This document shows positions 6,864 to 14,916 of a stretch of 26,791 bases of DNA, piece after piece. Each line of letters opens with the position of its first letter. Within the stretch, counting starts at the first letter, position 1. A program made the translations under genes and the position numbers. The notes below the pieces were generated by a model, which made no database searches, was not told the DNA's origin, and saw nothing but the letters and a program-made list of their open reading frames with translations. The stretch is taken from contig JAFXHP010000069.1 in NCBI GenBank assembly GCA_017536285.1, forward strand, positions 1-26,791, written 5' to 3'. The stretch is from Clostridia bacterium. GTDB lineage: Bacteria; Bacillota_A; Clostridia; UMGS1883; HGM11501.

Positions 6864-8002
6864 AATTTATTTTTAACGAAACCTCTTATCACGGAGAAGG
6901 TGCTATCGAGGAAATCCCCGGTGAAGTGAAGCACCGAGGATTAAAGAAAGCCTTTATTGTAACAGACAATGACCTTTGCCTTGCTAAAATCACAGACAAG
7001 GTTACAGACATTCTGGAAAAATTCAACATTCCCTTTGAAATTTTTTCCGAGGTAGAGCCAAACCCTTCTACAGACAGCGTATCAAAGGGCGTTGATGCAT
7101 ACAAAGCCTCCGGTGCCGACTTTATTCTTGCGGTCGGTGGAGGAAGTCCAATTGATACAGCCAAAGCCATAGGAATAATCATAACCAACCCCGAATTTTC
7201 CGATGTCGTAAGTTTAGAAGGATTTAAGAATGTTAAAAACCGCCCGGTTCCTCTTTTGGCCGTACCAACAACGGCAGGAAGTGCTGCAGAAGCCACGGTA
7301 TTTTTTGTAATTACCGATTCTGATAATAAGAAAAAGATGGTGTGCATTTGCCATCAGTCAATCCCCGTGGCCGCATTTGTTGATCCTTCCATGATGATTT
7401 CAATGCCTCCTTCCCTGACTGCCGCCACGGGAATGGATGCTTTAACCCACGCCATCGAAGGTTATATAACTAAAAACGCAACCCCGCTTTCAGACATTTT
7501 AACCTTAAATGCAATCCGCCTTATAGCCTCATCATTAAAGGATGCGGCAGAGGGTAATAAAGACGCTTTTTCTTCTATGGCTCTCGGTCAGTTTATTGCC
7601 GGAATGGGATTTTCCAATGCAGGACTTGGCATAGTTCACTCGATGTCTCACCCCATAAGTGCCTTTTACAAAACACCGCACGGTGTTGCCAATGCAATAA
7701 TTCTCCCTCACGTTATGGAATTTAACCGCGACTGGACGGGCGATAAATACCGCCATATTGCACAGGCTATGGGCTGCGAAAATACAGACACTTTATCCGA
7801 AGAAGAAGCAAAGGATGCGGCAATCGAAGCTGTAAAAAGCTTGTCTTCCGCCCTTAAAATCCCAAAAGACCTCCGGGATATCGCCTCGGAAGATGACGTT
7901 GACTTTCTTTCCGAAAGTGCATTTTATGATGCCTGTCGCCCGGGTAACCCAAGAGAAGTTACCATAGAGGATATCAAAAAGCTATACCTTTCCCTTATGT
8001 AA
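6854..8002 (+). CDS. fucO: Iron-dependent lactaldehyde reductase / 1,2-propanediol oxidoreductase
   Basis: A 382-residue group III (iron-containing) alcohol dehydrogenase, the same size as E. coli FucO. It begins MPHKFIFNETSYHGEG, equivalent to the FucO N terminus, has the nucleotide-binding GGGSPIDTAKAIGI (about 95-108), and keeps the four iron ligands D195, H199, H262 and H276, each one position from those known in E. coli FucO. The C-terminal GNPREVTIEDI stretch also matches. It interconverts L-lactaldehyde and 1,2-propanediol in deoxyhexose fermentation and may accept other short aldehydes. Start: TTG 6854 sits 9 bases after AAAGGA, whereas ATG 6845 directly abuts that site and TTG 6836 has none. 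It follows the AraC gene by 52 bases with a hairpin over its start. No fucose or rhamnose isomerase, kinase or aldolase is in the window. Confidence 0.88.
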   Translation: MPHKFIFNETSYHGEGAIEEIPGEVKHRGLKKAFIVTDNDLCLAKITDKVTDILEKFNIPFEIFSEVEPNPSTDSVSKGVDAYKASGADFILAVGGGSPIDTAKAIGIIITNPEFSDVVSLEGFKNVKNRPVPLLAVPTTAGSAAEATVFFVITDSDNKKKMVCICHQSIPVAAFVDPSMMISMPPSLTAATGMDALTHAIEGYITKNATPLSDILTLNAIRLIASSLKDAAEGNKDAFSSMALGQFIAGMGFSNAGLGIVHSMSHPISAFYKTPHGVANAIILPHVMEFNRDWTGDKYRHIAQAMGCENTDTLSEEEAKDAAIEAVKSLSSALKIPKDLRDIASEDDVDFLSESAFYDACRPGNPREVTIEDIKKLYLSLM

Positions 8003-8014
8003 AAGGAGATGTAA

Positions 8015-8045
8015 AAAAGTGCTGTGGCAAAGCCACAGCACTTTT
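8015..8045. terminator. Bidirectional terminator after fucO
   Basis: Perfect 14-bp arms AAAAGTGCTGTGGC (8015-8028) and GCCACAGCACTTTT (8032-8045) with an AAA loop. It serves fucO (+) and the convergent discoidin-domain gene (-). Its 23-bp core is the exact reverse complement of the core of the terminator at 13892-13928. Confidence 0.9.
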
Positions 8046-8046
8046 C

Positions 8047-10020
8047 TTACTTGTTTTCTATTGTAATTTCCTGAGTTTCGCCATTCCATGTCACAGAATA
8101 TCCAAGGTGCTCGGAAATAAATCTTATGGGAATAAAGGTTCTTGAATCCTTGATTTTAGGCGGTACATCCAAAGTATAACGAACAGTTTTATATTCGCCG
8201 CCCACATACTTATACACATAAACAAGGTTGTTAATAATCTGAAGGGTTATTACATTTACATCCTTCTTAACCACGATTGTTCTTGTATCACCCTGCCACT
8301 CGATGGTAGCCCCCATTGCCTCAAGAAGTCCTCTTAAAGGAATCATTGTTCTGCCATTATCAATATAGGGAGCAACGTCCAAGGTAATTTCCGTTTTTTC
8401 ATCGTTATGCTCTGCAGTTATTTCTTTTCTGCCTATTGCAAGAACGTATTTTTCAGTGTCCTTTTTATTTGCATTATTGAAGCTTTCCCTTGTTTCGTAA
8501 AGAACAAATTCACCGGCAGAAGCGTGCCCTAAAAAGCTTGAATGAATTTCGATTTTTAAAAATTTTACATCCTCGATTGCAGGAAAATCGAAATGATAGG
8601 TCTTTTTCTTATCCATTTCTTCCTGTGTTATTTCAATCATTTCTCCGTTTAAGTCAAAATAGTCTTTGCCGTCAACACTGCCTAAAACCGAGAATTTGAA
8701 CCAAAATCCCGAATCGTCATTGTTTCTGGGCACATAGTCAAATCCTTTTAAGGAATGTTCCTTTCCCATATCTACGGTTATAACAAAGGTTTTGCCTTTG
8801 TCGGCGGGATCGGTGTGCCAGATTGTATTATTCTTTCCGTCAAACGCCGCAGCTGCTGTCATATTATCGTTCCAGGAGGAGTTTGCCGTAATAACGAAGC
8901 CCTCGGTATTTACCGTATAAGGTCTTATTTCAGCCATAGCTTCCTCAAAGGCCTCCGCACTTTCTGCAGAATTATATTTATCATCCTTACCGCTTAAATT
9001 TATTTCTGCACAGGTGCCGTAGCCGCCCTGAGTGGCTGTAGCTTCAAGAATAAATACCTTTGCCTTTATGTTTATTCCGAAGTCAACATTTCCGTTTGCC
9101 GGGCTGTTTTTAAACTCTCCGCTTTTTACAAGATATTTTTCGCCGTCAAGAGAATCTGATGCATATACGTTATATGTTAAAAATCTGCCCGTTCCCTGAT
9201 CCTGACGGGGAGTGTAGGAAAGTCCGCTTACATAATCGGCTTTCGGAAGCTCAACTGTAATGAGATAAGGAGGCTCGTCGTGACTTGTTATTGTCTTTCC
9301 CTCATTTGTGTAATTCGAATGCCAGTAGGTTTCTTTATCTCCATCTGTCATCAAAGAAGCGGGAGAAGTTTCTCTTACACTGTTTACACTTACTTTCCAT
9401 CCGTCTCTTTTAATGGGATTTTTTACATAATAAGGGTCCTCCTCCGGGGCAAGTGTAGCACTTCCGCCCTTCATGCTTACATAAGAGCCTTTGGGAATTT
9501 CATTTTCCTTTCCGCTTCCCCTTATAAGGTCGAATTCCGCACAGGTGCCGTATGAGTTAACACTTGATGTGATTTCAAATACAATTCCCTTCACCCTATA
9601 GCTCTTTCCAAAATCCTTCGTAAAGGGCGTTTTGTCCTGAATGCCTTCACCGGAATCTATAAGATAAGCTGTTTCTCCGTCGCTTGATGCGTAAAATTTA
9701 TAGCTTCTTGCAGTTCCGTTTGTGTTGTCAATACGGGGAGTGTAGGTAAAGCCCGAAATAAGTTCCTCTGTCGGAAGCTCAATGTAAATGTAGAAAGGCA
9801 CCTTATCCTTTTCCACGATGGAAGAGCCTTCTGCTCTGTAAAAAGAATGCCAATAGGTTTTTGCATCACCGTCAATTATATGTTCAACGCTTGATTCGGG
9901 ATAAAGGCTTGAAACCCTTACCGTAAAAGCAGACTTATCAAGATATTCGGCAGCCGATACAGGAATCATAAGGCAAAGTATTAACGAACAAACAAATAAT
10001 AATGATAATATTTTCTTCAT
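8047..10020 (-). CDS. Secreted protein with three discoidin-like (F5/8 type C, CBM32-like) domains and a stalk domain
   Basis: A 657-residue exported protein. Residues 1-24 are a signal peptide (MKKILSLLFVCSLILCLMIPVSAAE). Three discoidin-like domains follow at about 27-165, 199-345 and 370-505; each has the DG(D/K)..T.WH motif (for example HIIDGDAKTYWHS), and the first two share YTPR and YGTCAE, so they look duplicated. About 530-655 is a copper-amine-oxidase-N type 'stalk' domain (MIPLRGLLEAMGATIEW, then FIPIRFISEHLGYSVTW). No catalytic domain is visible, so it probably binds glycans at the cell surface. Its AAGGAGG site overlaps the stop of the GH99-like gene 12 bases upstream, so the two are co-translated in an operon and probably work on the same glycan. 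Confidence 0.85.
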   Translation of the reverse strand: MKKILSLLFVCSLILCLMIPVSAAEYLDKSAFTVRVSSLYPESSVEHIIDGDAKTYWHSFYRAEGSSIVEKDKVPFYIYIELPTEELISGFTYTPRIDNTNGTARSYKFYASSDGETAYLIDSGEGIQDKTPFTKDFGKSYRVKGIVFEITSSVNSYGTCAEFDLIRGSGKENEIPKGSYVSMKGGSATLAPEEDPYYVKNPIKRDGWKVSVNSVRETSPASLMTDGDKETYWHSNYTNEGKTITSHDEPPYLITVELPKADYVSGLSYTPRQDQGTGRFLTYNVYASDSLDGEKYLVKSGEFKNSPANGNVDFGINIKAKVFILEATATQGGYGTCAEINLSGKDDKYNSAESAEAFEEAMAEIRPYTVNTEGFVITANSSWNDNMTAAAAFDGKNNTIWHTDPADKGKTFVITVDMGKEHSLKGFDYVPRNNDDSGFWFKFSVLGSVDGKDYFDLNGEMIEITQEEMDKKKTYHFDFPAIEDVKFLKIEIHSSFLGHASAGEFVLYETRESFNNANKKDTEKYVLAIGRKEITAEHNDEKTEITLDVAPYIDNGRTMIPLRGLLEAMGATIEWQGDTRTIVVKKDVNVITLQIINNLVYVYKYVGGEYKTVRYTLDVPPKIKDSRTFIPIRFISEHLGYSVTWNGETQEITIENK

Positions 10021-10032
10021 ATCAATGCCTCC

Positions 10033-12804
10033 TTATCTAATAAGCTCTGCCGCTTTAACTGTAAGCTCAGCAGACACGCCGGATTTTGTCATTGTCCACA
10101 CATCGCCGTTATTTGTTAATTTATATCCGAAGCAATCGGAAAGCAGGCTTGCCGGAACATAGCAAAGTCCGTTTATAACCTTAACAGGATGAGTGAGCGT
10201 AGCACTTCTTCCTCCGATAAATACTTCGTTTGTGCCTGCCGTTGTATAAATCCATGTAGAAACAATCTTCTTTCCGTTCCACGTCGCATCCTCATCGGTG
10301 GAATTTTCAAGGGTGTGAGTCTTCACAATTAACATATCGCTTTCAACATTGCCCCACTCAACCTTTGTTCTTCCGTAGCCTAAAATGTCGGAAAGTGCTA
10401 CTGCGGGGAAATAGAGCATGCCGTTTTCAGTAACAGTAGAATATCTTATATCCGGCTCATAAACCTTCATTTTTCCGCCGTTTGCAACCATTTCGTTTTT
10501 GCCTGCCACCATCACGGTGCAATCTGTAAGATTAAGTCTTTCTGTTTCGGTGAGAGACTTCTGCTCTATTTCTGTATAAAGATAGTTAAAACGTCCCATT
10601 GGTGCAGTTGAGCCTTCCTGATAGAAATTAAGTACATTGCCTGCAATATCGACATAATCTGACCACTTGAATTCCATTTCAACGTCCGCTGTTTTTCCGA
10701 TTATGCTTCTGGGAATCGCAAGCTGCATTACGTTATCATTTATGCTGTAAGTTGCTTTTCCTGCGTCAGTAAGTGTGTATGCCTTGTCACCAAACTTTGA
10801 AACCTTGCCGAGTTCACCGATATTTACGGCATAGTCATAGCCTTCCCAGCCTGTCTGATAGTTTCTGTCGGTGTTTATATAAAGATGCATAAAGTTTTTG
10901 CCTTCCTTTATGGCATCCTTAGTTTTTACCATAAAGTAAATATTTTTTTCATCATAGCTTACTTTGGAACGCAATATTACATTGTTTACCTTTGCGGTAT
11001 AGTGAAGCAATTCCTGAGTTTCCACGTCCTTATTTGAATATACATCTCTTTCATAACCGCCCATATCTGCAACAAACTCAGGACCTACGCCATCCCACTG
11101 AGAGACATCTCCTTTAATATCAATGGTCTTTGCACCGCTTGCTAAAGGTGCAGGACGAACGCCTTTGTACTTCCTTATAAAGTCAGCCATAAGATTATAA
11201 TAGTCGTCACCCAAGGGGCCTTTTGTAGGTTCAATATCACGGCTTCCCTCATCATCGAAAAGGTCGATAAATACGTTGGTTTTTCCGCCGAGCTCCTTGG
11301 AACGGCTTACATGCCATTCGTTCCAGCCTGTAATAAATACAAAGTGAGGATCTTCTGTTAAAGCGCGTGAAATTTGTTCCTGCATGAAATAGCCGTGACG
11401 AGTTGCCTCAGGTCTGTAATCTTCGCCGAAAGCTTCAGTATAGCTACGGCCCTTTATATATTCATCGGAAAAGGCTTCTGTACCCACGCCTCCGGTTTCG
11501 TATGATTCATTTAAAGCAACGCCTACGTTTATAAATTCCGCTCTTCCGTCATCACAAATTCCACGAAGAGGCTGAGGATAGGGGCTTAGCCAGTGCCAAT
11601 CTCCCTCAAGATAATCTTCTGCACGGCGGGCACCGCTTCCCCTTACAGAAAAGAATTTTTTAATATCGGAAGCAAGTCCCATATCTTCGGGATCTTCCTT
11701 ATCCGCCCTGCCTGTTCCGCCTTCAATTTCGTTTGCAAGAAGCATGGGTTTACCGTCAAGCATAAACCAGAGGTCAGCATATTCTCCGCTTTCGTAGAAG
11801 TTGAGATAAGCGGATTTTAACATACGCCATTTTTCTTCGTGAGTTGCACCCATGGGCATATAGAAGGAAATTTTCGGTGCATCAATGCCCGCTTCCCTTG
11901 CATCGTGGAATGCCTTGAAGCACATACCCGCAGATATTACAAAGCTTCTGTCACCGTTGGTGCAATCGAAGAATATGGCATCCACGCCTGCATTTGCAAG
12001 CATTTCCGCATGGCGACGGAATACCCAGTAATCCTCGCCATCGTAAAAGCCGAAGAGAGGCTCATTCCAGTAAATTGAACCGGGACTTGAGTTACCCTTT
12101 GTAAACCAAATGGGATGATCGTAGTCATTCTTAGCTTCGGGATATTTTTTTATAGCCTCAGATGCAATTACCGCACTCTTATCTCCCTGATGGTTAGGCC
12201 AGTAGAAAATTCCCACCTGACGTTCTCCCTCTTTCACGGGGCCGGCTTCTTCATAGTCTGCAATACGTCTCCCCAGGCCGTCTGTTGCAACCCAGGTATC
12301 CGAATAATTATCAATAATATCACTGTCCGGCACAGGAGTCAGCAATTCAGGAGTATATTCCTCAGATGACAGAGTAACACTCTTTATATCAACGTGTCCC
12401 TGCATATGATAGTTCTGCACGATGTAGAGCATTCTCTCACCCGTGAAGGTGCCTTCAACTGCCATTTTATATGTATTGGTGCCGTTTTTATTTATAAGCA
12501 TATAACCCAAAAACTCACCGTCTTTTGGGTTGTCAAGTCTTATTCTGAAAGCCTCACCGTTTGTCCAGTCAACGATAACTGTGGAAACCTCCATTGAAAT
12601 AGACTTTACACCATCCATTTTTACCTTGAAGCCAACGTAGCCCCCGTCCTTCCAGCTTTTTATACTTCCGTCAACAACAGCTACGCCTGTATCTGACTTA
12701 TCAGCCACATCCGATGCGGTAAGGGTAATCTCCGCTGCTGATGCGACCATAATCATACCGGAGAGCATGACCAGAGCAAGTAAAACACATAGAAACCTTT
12801 TCAT
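10033..12804 (-). CDS. Secreted GH99/WbsX-like putative glycoside hydrolase with CBM9-like and stalk domains
   Basis: A 923-residue exported protein. Signal peptide at 1-24. Residues about 25-148 form a beta-rich module resembling carbohydrate-binding domains. About 195-550 look like a GH99/WbsX-type TIM barrel: QVGIFYWPNHQG (196-207), NAGVDAIFFDCTN (271-283), and FITGWNEW (490-497), the last being a strong motif of that superfamily. Acidic residues D280 and E496 are candidate catalytic or binding residues, by inference. About 555-765 resemble a CBM9/DOMON-like domain (IDIKGDVSQWDG). About 790-915 form a stalk domain like that of the next gene. AAAGGAGGAT precedes the ATG. First gene of a two-gene operon divergent from an AraC regulator. 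Related GH99 enzymes are endo-acting on mannose-containing glycans, but the substrate here is not known. Confidence 0.75.
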   Translation of the reverse strand: MKRFLCVLLALVMLSGMIMVASAAEITLTASDVADKSDTGVAVVDGSIKSWKDGGYVGFKVKMDGVKSISMEVSTVIVDWTNGEAFRIRLDNPKDGEFLGYMLINKNGTNTYKMAVEGTFTGERMLYIVQNYHMQGHVDIKSVTLSSEEYTPELLTPVPDSDIIDNYSDTWVATDGLGRRIADYEEAGPVKEGERQVGIFYWPNHQGDKSAVIASEAIKKYPEAKNDYDHPIWFTKGNSSPGSIYWNEPLFGFYDGEDYWVFRRHAEMLANAGVDAIFFDCTNGDRSFVISAGMCFKAFHDAREAGIDAPKISFYMPMGATHEEKWRMLKSAYLNFYESGEYADLWFMLDGKPMLLANEIEGGTGRADKEDPEDMGLASDIKKFFSVRGSGARRAEDYLEGDWHWLSPYPQPLRGICDDGRAEFINVGVALNESYETGGVGTEAFSDEYIKGRSYTEAFGEDYRPEATRHGYFMQEQISRALTEDPHFVFITGWNEWHVSRSKELGGKTNVFIDLFDDEGSRDIEPTKGPLGDDYYNLMADFIRKYKGVRPAPLASGAKTIDIKGDVSQWDGVGPEFVADMGGYERDVYSNKDVETQELLHYTAKVNNVILRSKVSYDEKNIYFMVKTKDAIKEGKNFMHLYINTDRNYQTGWEGYDYAVNIGELGKVSKFGDKAYTLTDAGKATYSINDNVMQLAIPRSIIGKTADVEMEFKWSDYVDIAGNVLNFYQEGSTAPMGRFNYLYTEIEQKSLTETERLNLTDCTVMVAGKNEMVANGGKMKVYEPDIRYSTVTENGMLYFPAVALSDILGYGRTKVEWGNVESDMLIVKTHTLENSTDEDATWNGKKIVSTWIYTTAGTNEVFIGGRSATLTHPVKVINGLCYVPASLLSDCFGYKLTNNGDVWTMTKSGVSAELTVKAAELIR

Positions 12805-12840
12805 ATTTATCCTCCTTTTACATTTAAGATTCTTTTAAAT

Positions 12841-12869
12841 ATAATAACACACATAGAAAACTTAGTCAA
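12841..12869 (-). promoter_or_regulatory. Promoter of the secreted glycan operon
   Basis: TTGACT (12869-12864), a 17-base spacer and TATTAT (12846-12841) on the minus strand. The start codon at 12804 is 36 bases downstream of the -10 box, with the AAAGGAGGAT site between. Confidence 0.75.
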
Positions 12870-12872
12870 TGA

Positions 12873-12905
12873 ACAAAATTGCGATTAAATACAGGACAAT
12901 ATTGC
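12873..12905. promoter_or_regulatory. Candidate AraC binding sites between divergent promoters
   Basis: ACAAAATTGC (12873-12882) and ACAATATTGC (12896-12905) are direct repeats 23 bases apart, about two helical turns, which is the usual spacing of AraC half-sites. The second overlaps the -35 box of the AraC gene, and the first lies just upstream of the -35 box of the glycan operon. A third copy lies inverted at 12982-12973. Confidence 0.4.
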
Positions 12906-12930
12906 TTTTTTATAAAATCTGTGTTATAAT
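12902..12930 (+). promoter_or_regulatory. Promoter of the AraC gene at 13004
   Basis: TTGCTT (12902-12907), a 17-base spacer and TATAAT (12925-12930). The predicted leader is about 67 bases and includes the inverted ACAAAATTGC copy at 12973-12982. Confidence 0.7.
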
Positions 12931-13003
12931 ACGCCAAGATGCACTTTTCGGATTTGTAAATTTCATAAAAAAGCAATTTTGTAATATAAAGGAGATTTAT
13001 CCC

Positions 13004-13891
13004 ATGCTTTTTCAATCAGCCTACTATGGCACGGATTCCAGCGGCATCCATAACGCCTCAGATGAATTTCTTCACATAAACAATACCGGCTACTATAAGG
13101 ATATGATTTCAAAAACTTACGGCACGAACCGCCCCAACGGCCTTCCCGACTGGCAGATAATTTATGTGTTTTCCGGAAAAATGGAACATCATTTTGCAGA
13201 CGGTTCAGTTTCGTATCTTGCCCCCGGAGACATTATCATATACCCTCCCGGAGTTCTTCAGAGATACCGCTGTGTTGCCGAGCTTACAAGCTATGCCTGG
13301 GTACATTTTACCGGCCATGCGGCAAGTGAGCTTGTGGAATCCACAGGTTTTTCTCCCCTTAAAATATTTCACACCCAGGTAAACAGCACAGCTATCACTT
13401 ACATTCATACAATGATTGAGGAGATACGCCGCCAAAAGCCTTGCTATGAAATTAAATCAGTTTCTGTTTTTCTTGACTACATGTCCTTTCTTGCCAGGGA
13501 AATAAAAAACGAAAGCAAAAAGTCCGCAAAATACACAAAGCTTCTTCCTGCCTTAAGAGAAATAGAAAACAACCCCTTCCCTTACAAAACCAACGAAGAA
13601 TATGCAGCCCTCTGCGGAATTGACGCCTATTATTTCATACATCTTTTCAAGGAAGTCACAGGCCTTTCTCCCCTTAAATATGCAACCGACCTTTCAATGC
13701 GAAAGGCAGGGAAGTTAATCGTCGAAACAGATATGGACGTAGGAGATATTTCATCTTCTTTAGGCCATGACGATCCATGCTATTTTTCAAGGAAATTCCG
13801 TAAGTTTTACGGCCTTACTCCCTCTGAATACAGAAAACGCCAACGTGATACTGAAAACGCTTTTTCAGTAAGTACTCTTTTAAGCAAATGA
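13004..13891 (+). CDS. AraC family transcriptional regulator of the secreted glycan operon
   Basis: A 295-residue regulator. A cupin-like sensor fills the N-terminal half (about residues 50-125; WQIIYVFSGKMEHHF and LAPGDIIIYPPGVLQRY), and the C-terminal AraC domain has helix-turn-helix motifs around YAALCGIDAYYFIHLFKEVTGLSP and DISSSLGHDDPCYFSRKFRKFYGLTPSEYR. The frame is open back to 12869, but that crosses the promoter; ATG 13004 has AAAGGAG 9 bases upstream. Its divergent position and the repeats at 12873-12905 make it the likely switch of the glycosidase/discoidin operon, probably responding to a released oligosaccharide. The ligand is inferred, not shown. Confidence 0.9.
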   Translation: MLFQSAYYGTDSSGIHNASDEFLHINNTGYYKDMISKTYGTNRPNGLPDWQIIYVFSGKMEHHFADGSVSYLAPGDIIIYPPGVLQRYRCVAELTSYAWVHFTGHAASELVESTGFSPLKIFHTQVNSTAITYIHTMIEEIRRQKPCYEIKSVSVFLDYMSFLAREIKNESKKSAKYTKLLPALREIENNPFPYKTNEEYAALCGIDAYYFIHLFKEVTGLSPLKYATDLSMRKAGKLIVETDMDVGDISSSLGHDDPCYFSRKFRKFYGLTPSEYRKRQRDTENAFSVSTLLSK

Positions 13892-13928
13892 AAAAAATGT
13901 GCTGTGGCTTTGCCACAGCACATTTTTT
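13892..13928. terminator. Bidirectional terminator after the AraC gene and the permease
   Basis: Perfect 17-bp arms at 13892-13908 and 13912-13928 with a TTT loop; the arms contain A6 and T6 tracts at their outer ends, so the element works in both directions. The core equals that of the terminator at 8015-8045 in reverse orientation. Confidence 0.9.
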
Positions 13929-14913
13929 ATCTTTCTTCTCTGAAATAAGGAAGTCCCAGGCTCTGAGGAGGCTGATTTTCCTTTTTATTTCTCATACTTG
14001 TTATAATAAGTACCACTATTGTTACAAGGTAAGGAAGCATCTTTATCATTTCTTTTGTTGCATTTCCAAGGCCTTCAATATAAACGCTGGCTATATAAAG
14101 TCCACCGAAAATGAAAGAACCGAGTATGCCCACATTAGGCTTCCAAAGTGCGAAAATTACAAGAGCTATGGCAAGCCATCCACGGTCACCGAAGCCGCCG
14201 TTCGTCCATGAGCCGCCGGTATAGTCCATTATAAAGTAAAGTCCGCCGAGACCTGCTATGGCACCACCTATAATTGTTGCTGCATACTTATACTTGGAAA
14301 CGCTTATTCCTGCAGCATCTGCTGTTGCAGGATTTTCACCCACTGCACGAAGATGGAGACCAACCCTGGTTTTCTTAAGGATAAACGCTGATACAAAAGC
14401 AATTATAATTGCCACATATACCAAAAATCCATAGGAAAAGAAAATTTTACCGAACGCTCCGAGCTCGTCCGCAAAAGGAAGGGTTACCTTAAAATAATCT
14501 GCCGTAGTCTTTACATTAAGGTTTCCGCCTTCGCCGAAAATTTTTGTAAGAGAGCCGCCGAAGAAGTCACCGAAGCCCACGCCGAAGGTGGTAAGTGCAA
14601 GTCCTGTTACGTTCTGGTTAGCTCTCAATGTTATTGTAAGAAAGCTGTAGATAAGAGCAAGAAGTGCAGAGCCTAAAAGGGATGAAAGAAGCGGAATAAC
14701 TATGCACCAAAAGCCAACAGGTGCAGTTCCGGAAAGCATGCAGCTTCTCTCATAAAGATATGCACCAAGCACACCGGCACTTCCGCCCACATACATAATT
14801 CCCGGAATACCAAGATTAAGATTACCTGATTTTTCTGTTATTATTTCTCCCGTGGAGCCGAAAAGCAGAGGAATGCCCTGCACGATTGCTTTATTAATTA
14901 TTGTTGCAAACAT
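13927..14913 (-). CDS. Nucleoside-type ABC importer permease (NupQ/YufQ-like)
   Basis: A 328-residue membrane protein with about nine hydrophobic segments, beginning MFATIINKAIVQGIPLLFGSTGEIITEKSGNLNLGIPG, the characteristic start of the second permease of BMP-dependent ABC importers; the EKSGNLNLG segment and LRAVGENPATADAAGISV are family hallmarks. With the other permease it forms the inner-membrane channel, which imports nucleosides in the characterised Bacillus subtilis and streptococcal systems. It starts three bases after the TGA of the preceding permease gene and is the last gene of the ATPase-permease operon. An AGGAGG site lies in the end of the upstream gene. Substrate (nucleoside) is assigned by family. 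Confidence 0.9.
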   Translation of the reverse strand: MFATIINKAIVQGIPLLFGSTGEIITEKSGNLNLGIPGIMYVGGSAGVLGAYLYERSCMLSGTAPVGFWCIVIPLLSSLLGSALLALIYSFLTITLRANQNVTGLALTTFGVGFGDFFGGSLTKIFGEGGNLNVKTTADYFKVTLPFADELGAFGKIFFSYGFLVYVAIIIAFVSAFILKKTRVGLHLRAVGENPATADAAGISVSKYKYAATIIGGAIAGLGGLYFIMDYTGGSWTNGGFGDRGWLAIALVIFALWKPNVGILGSFIFGGLYIASVYIEGLGNATKEMIKMLPYLVTIVVLIITSMRNKKENQPPQSLGLPYFREER

Positions 14914-14916
14914 TAC

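Noticed and set aside
6889..7347. A minus-strand open frame of 152 codons
   Set aside because: It is antisense to the fucO-like gene, which retains all four iron ligands, and it has no supporting signals.
8003..8014. A ribosome-binding-like AAGGAG followed by ATG after fucO
   Set aside because: The ATG is followed at once by a stop codon, so no peptide is encoded.
12869..13003. An N-terminal extension of the AraC protein from ATG 12869
   Set aside because: This stretch contains the -35 and -10 boxes and candidate operator sites, while ATG 13004 has a well-placed AAAGGAG.
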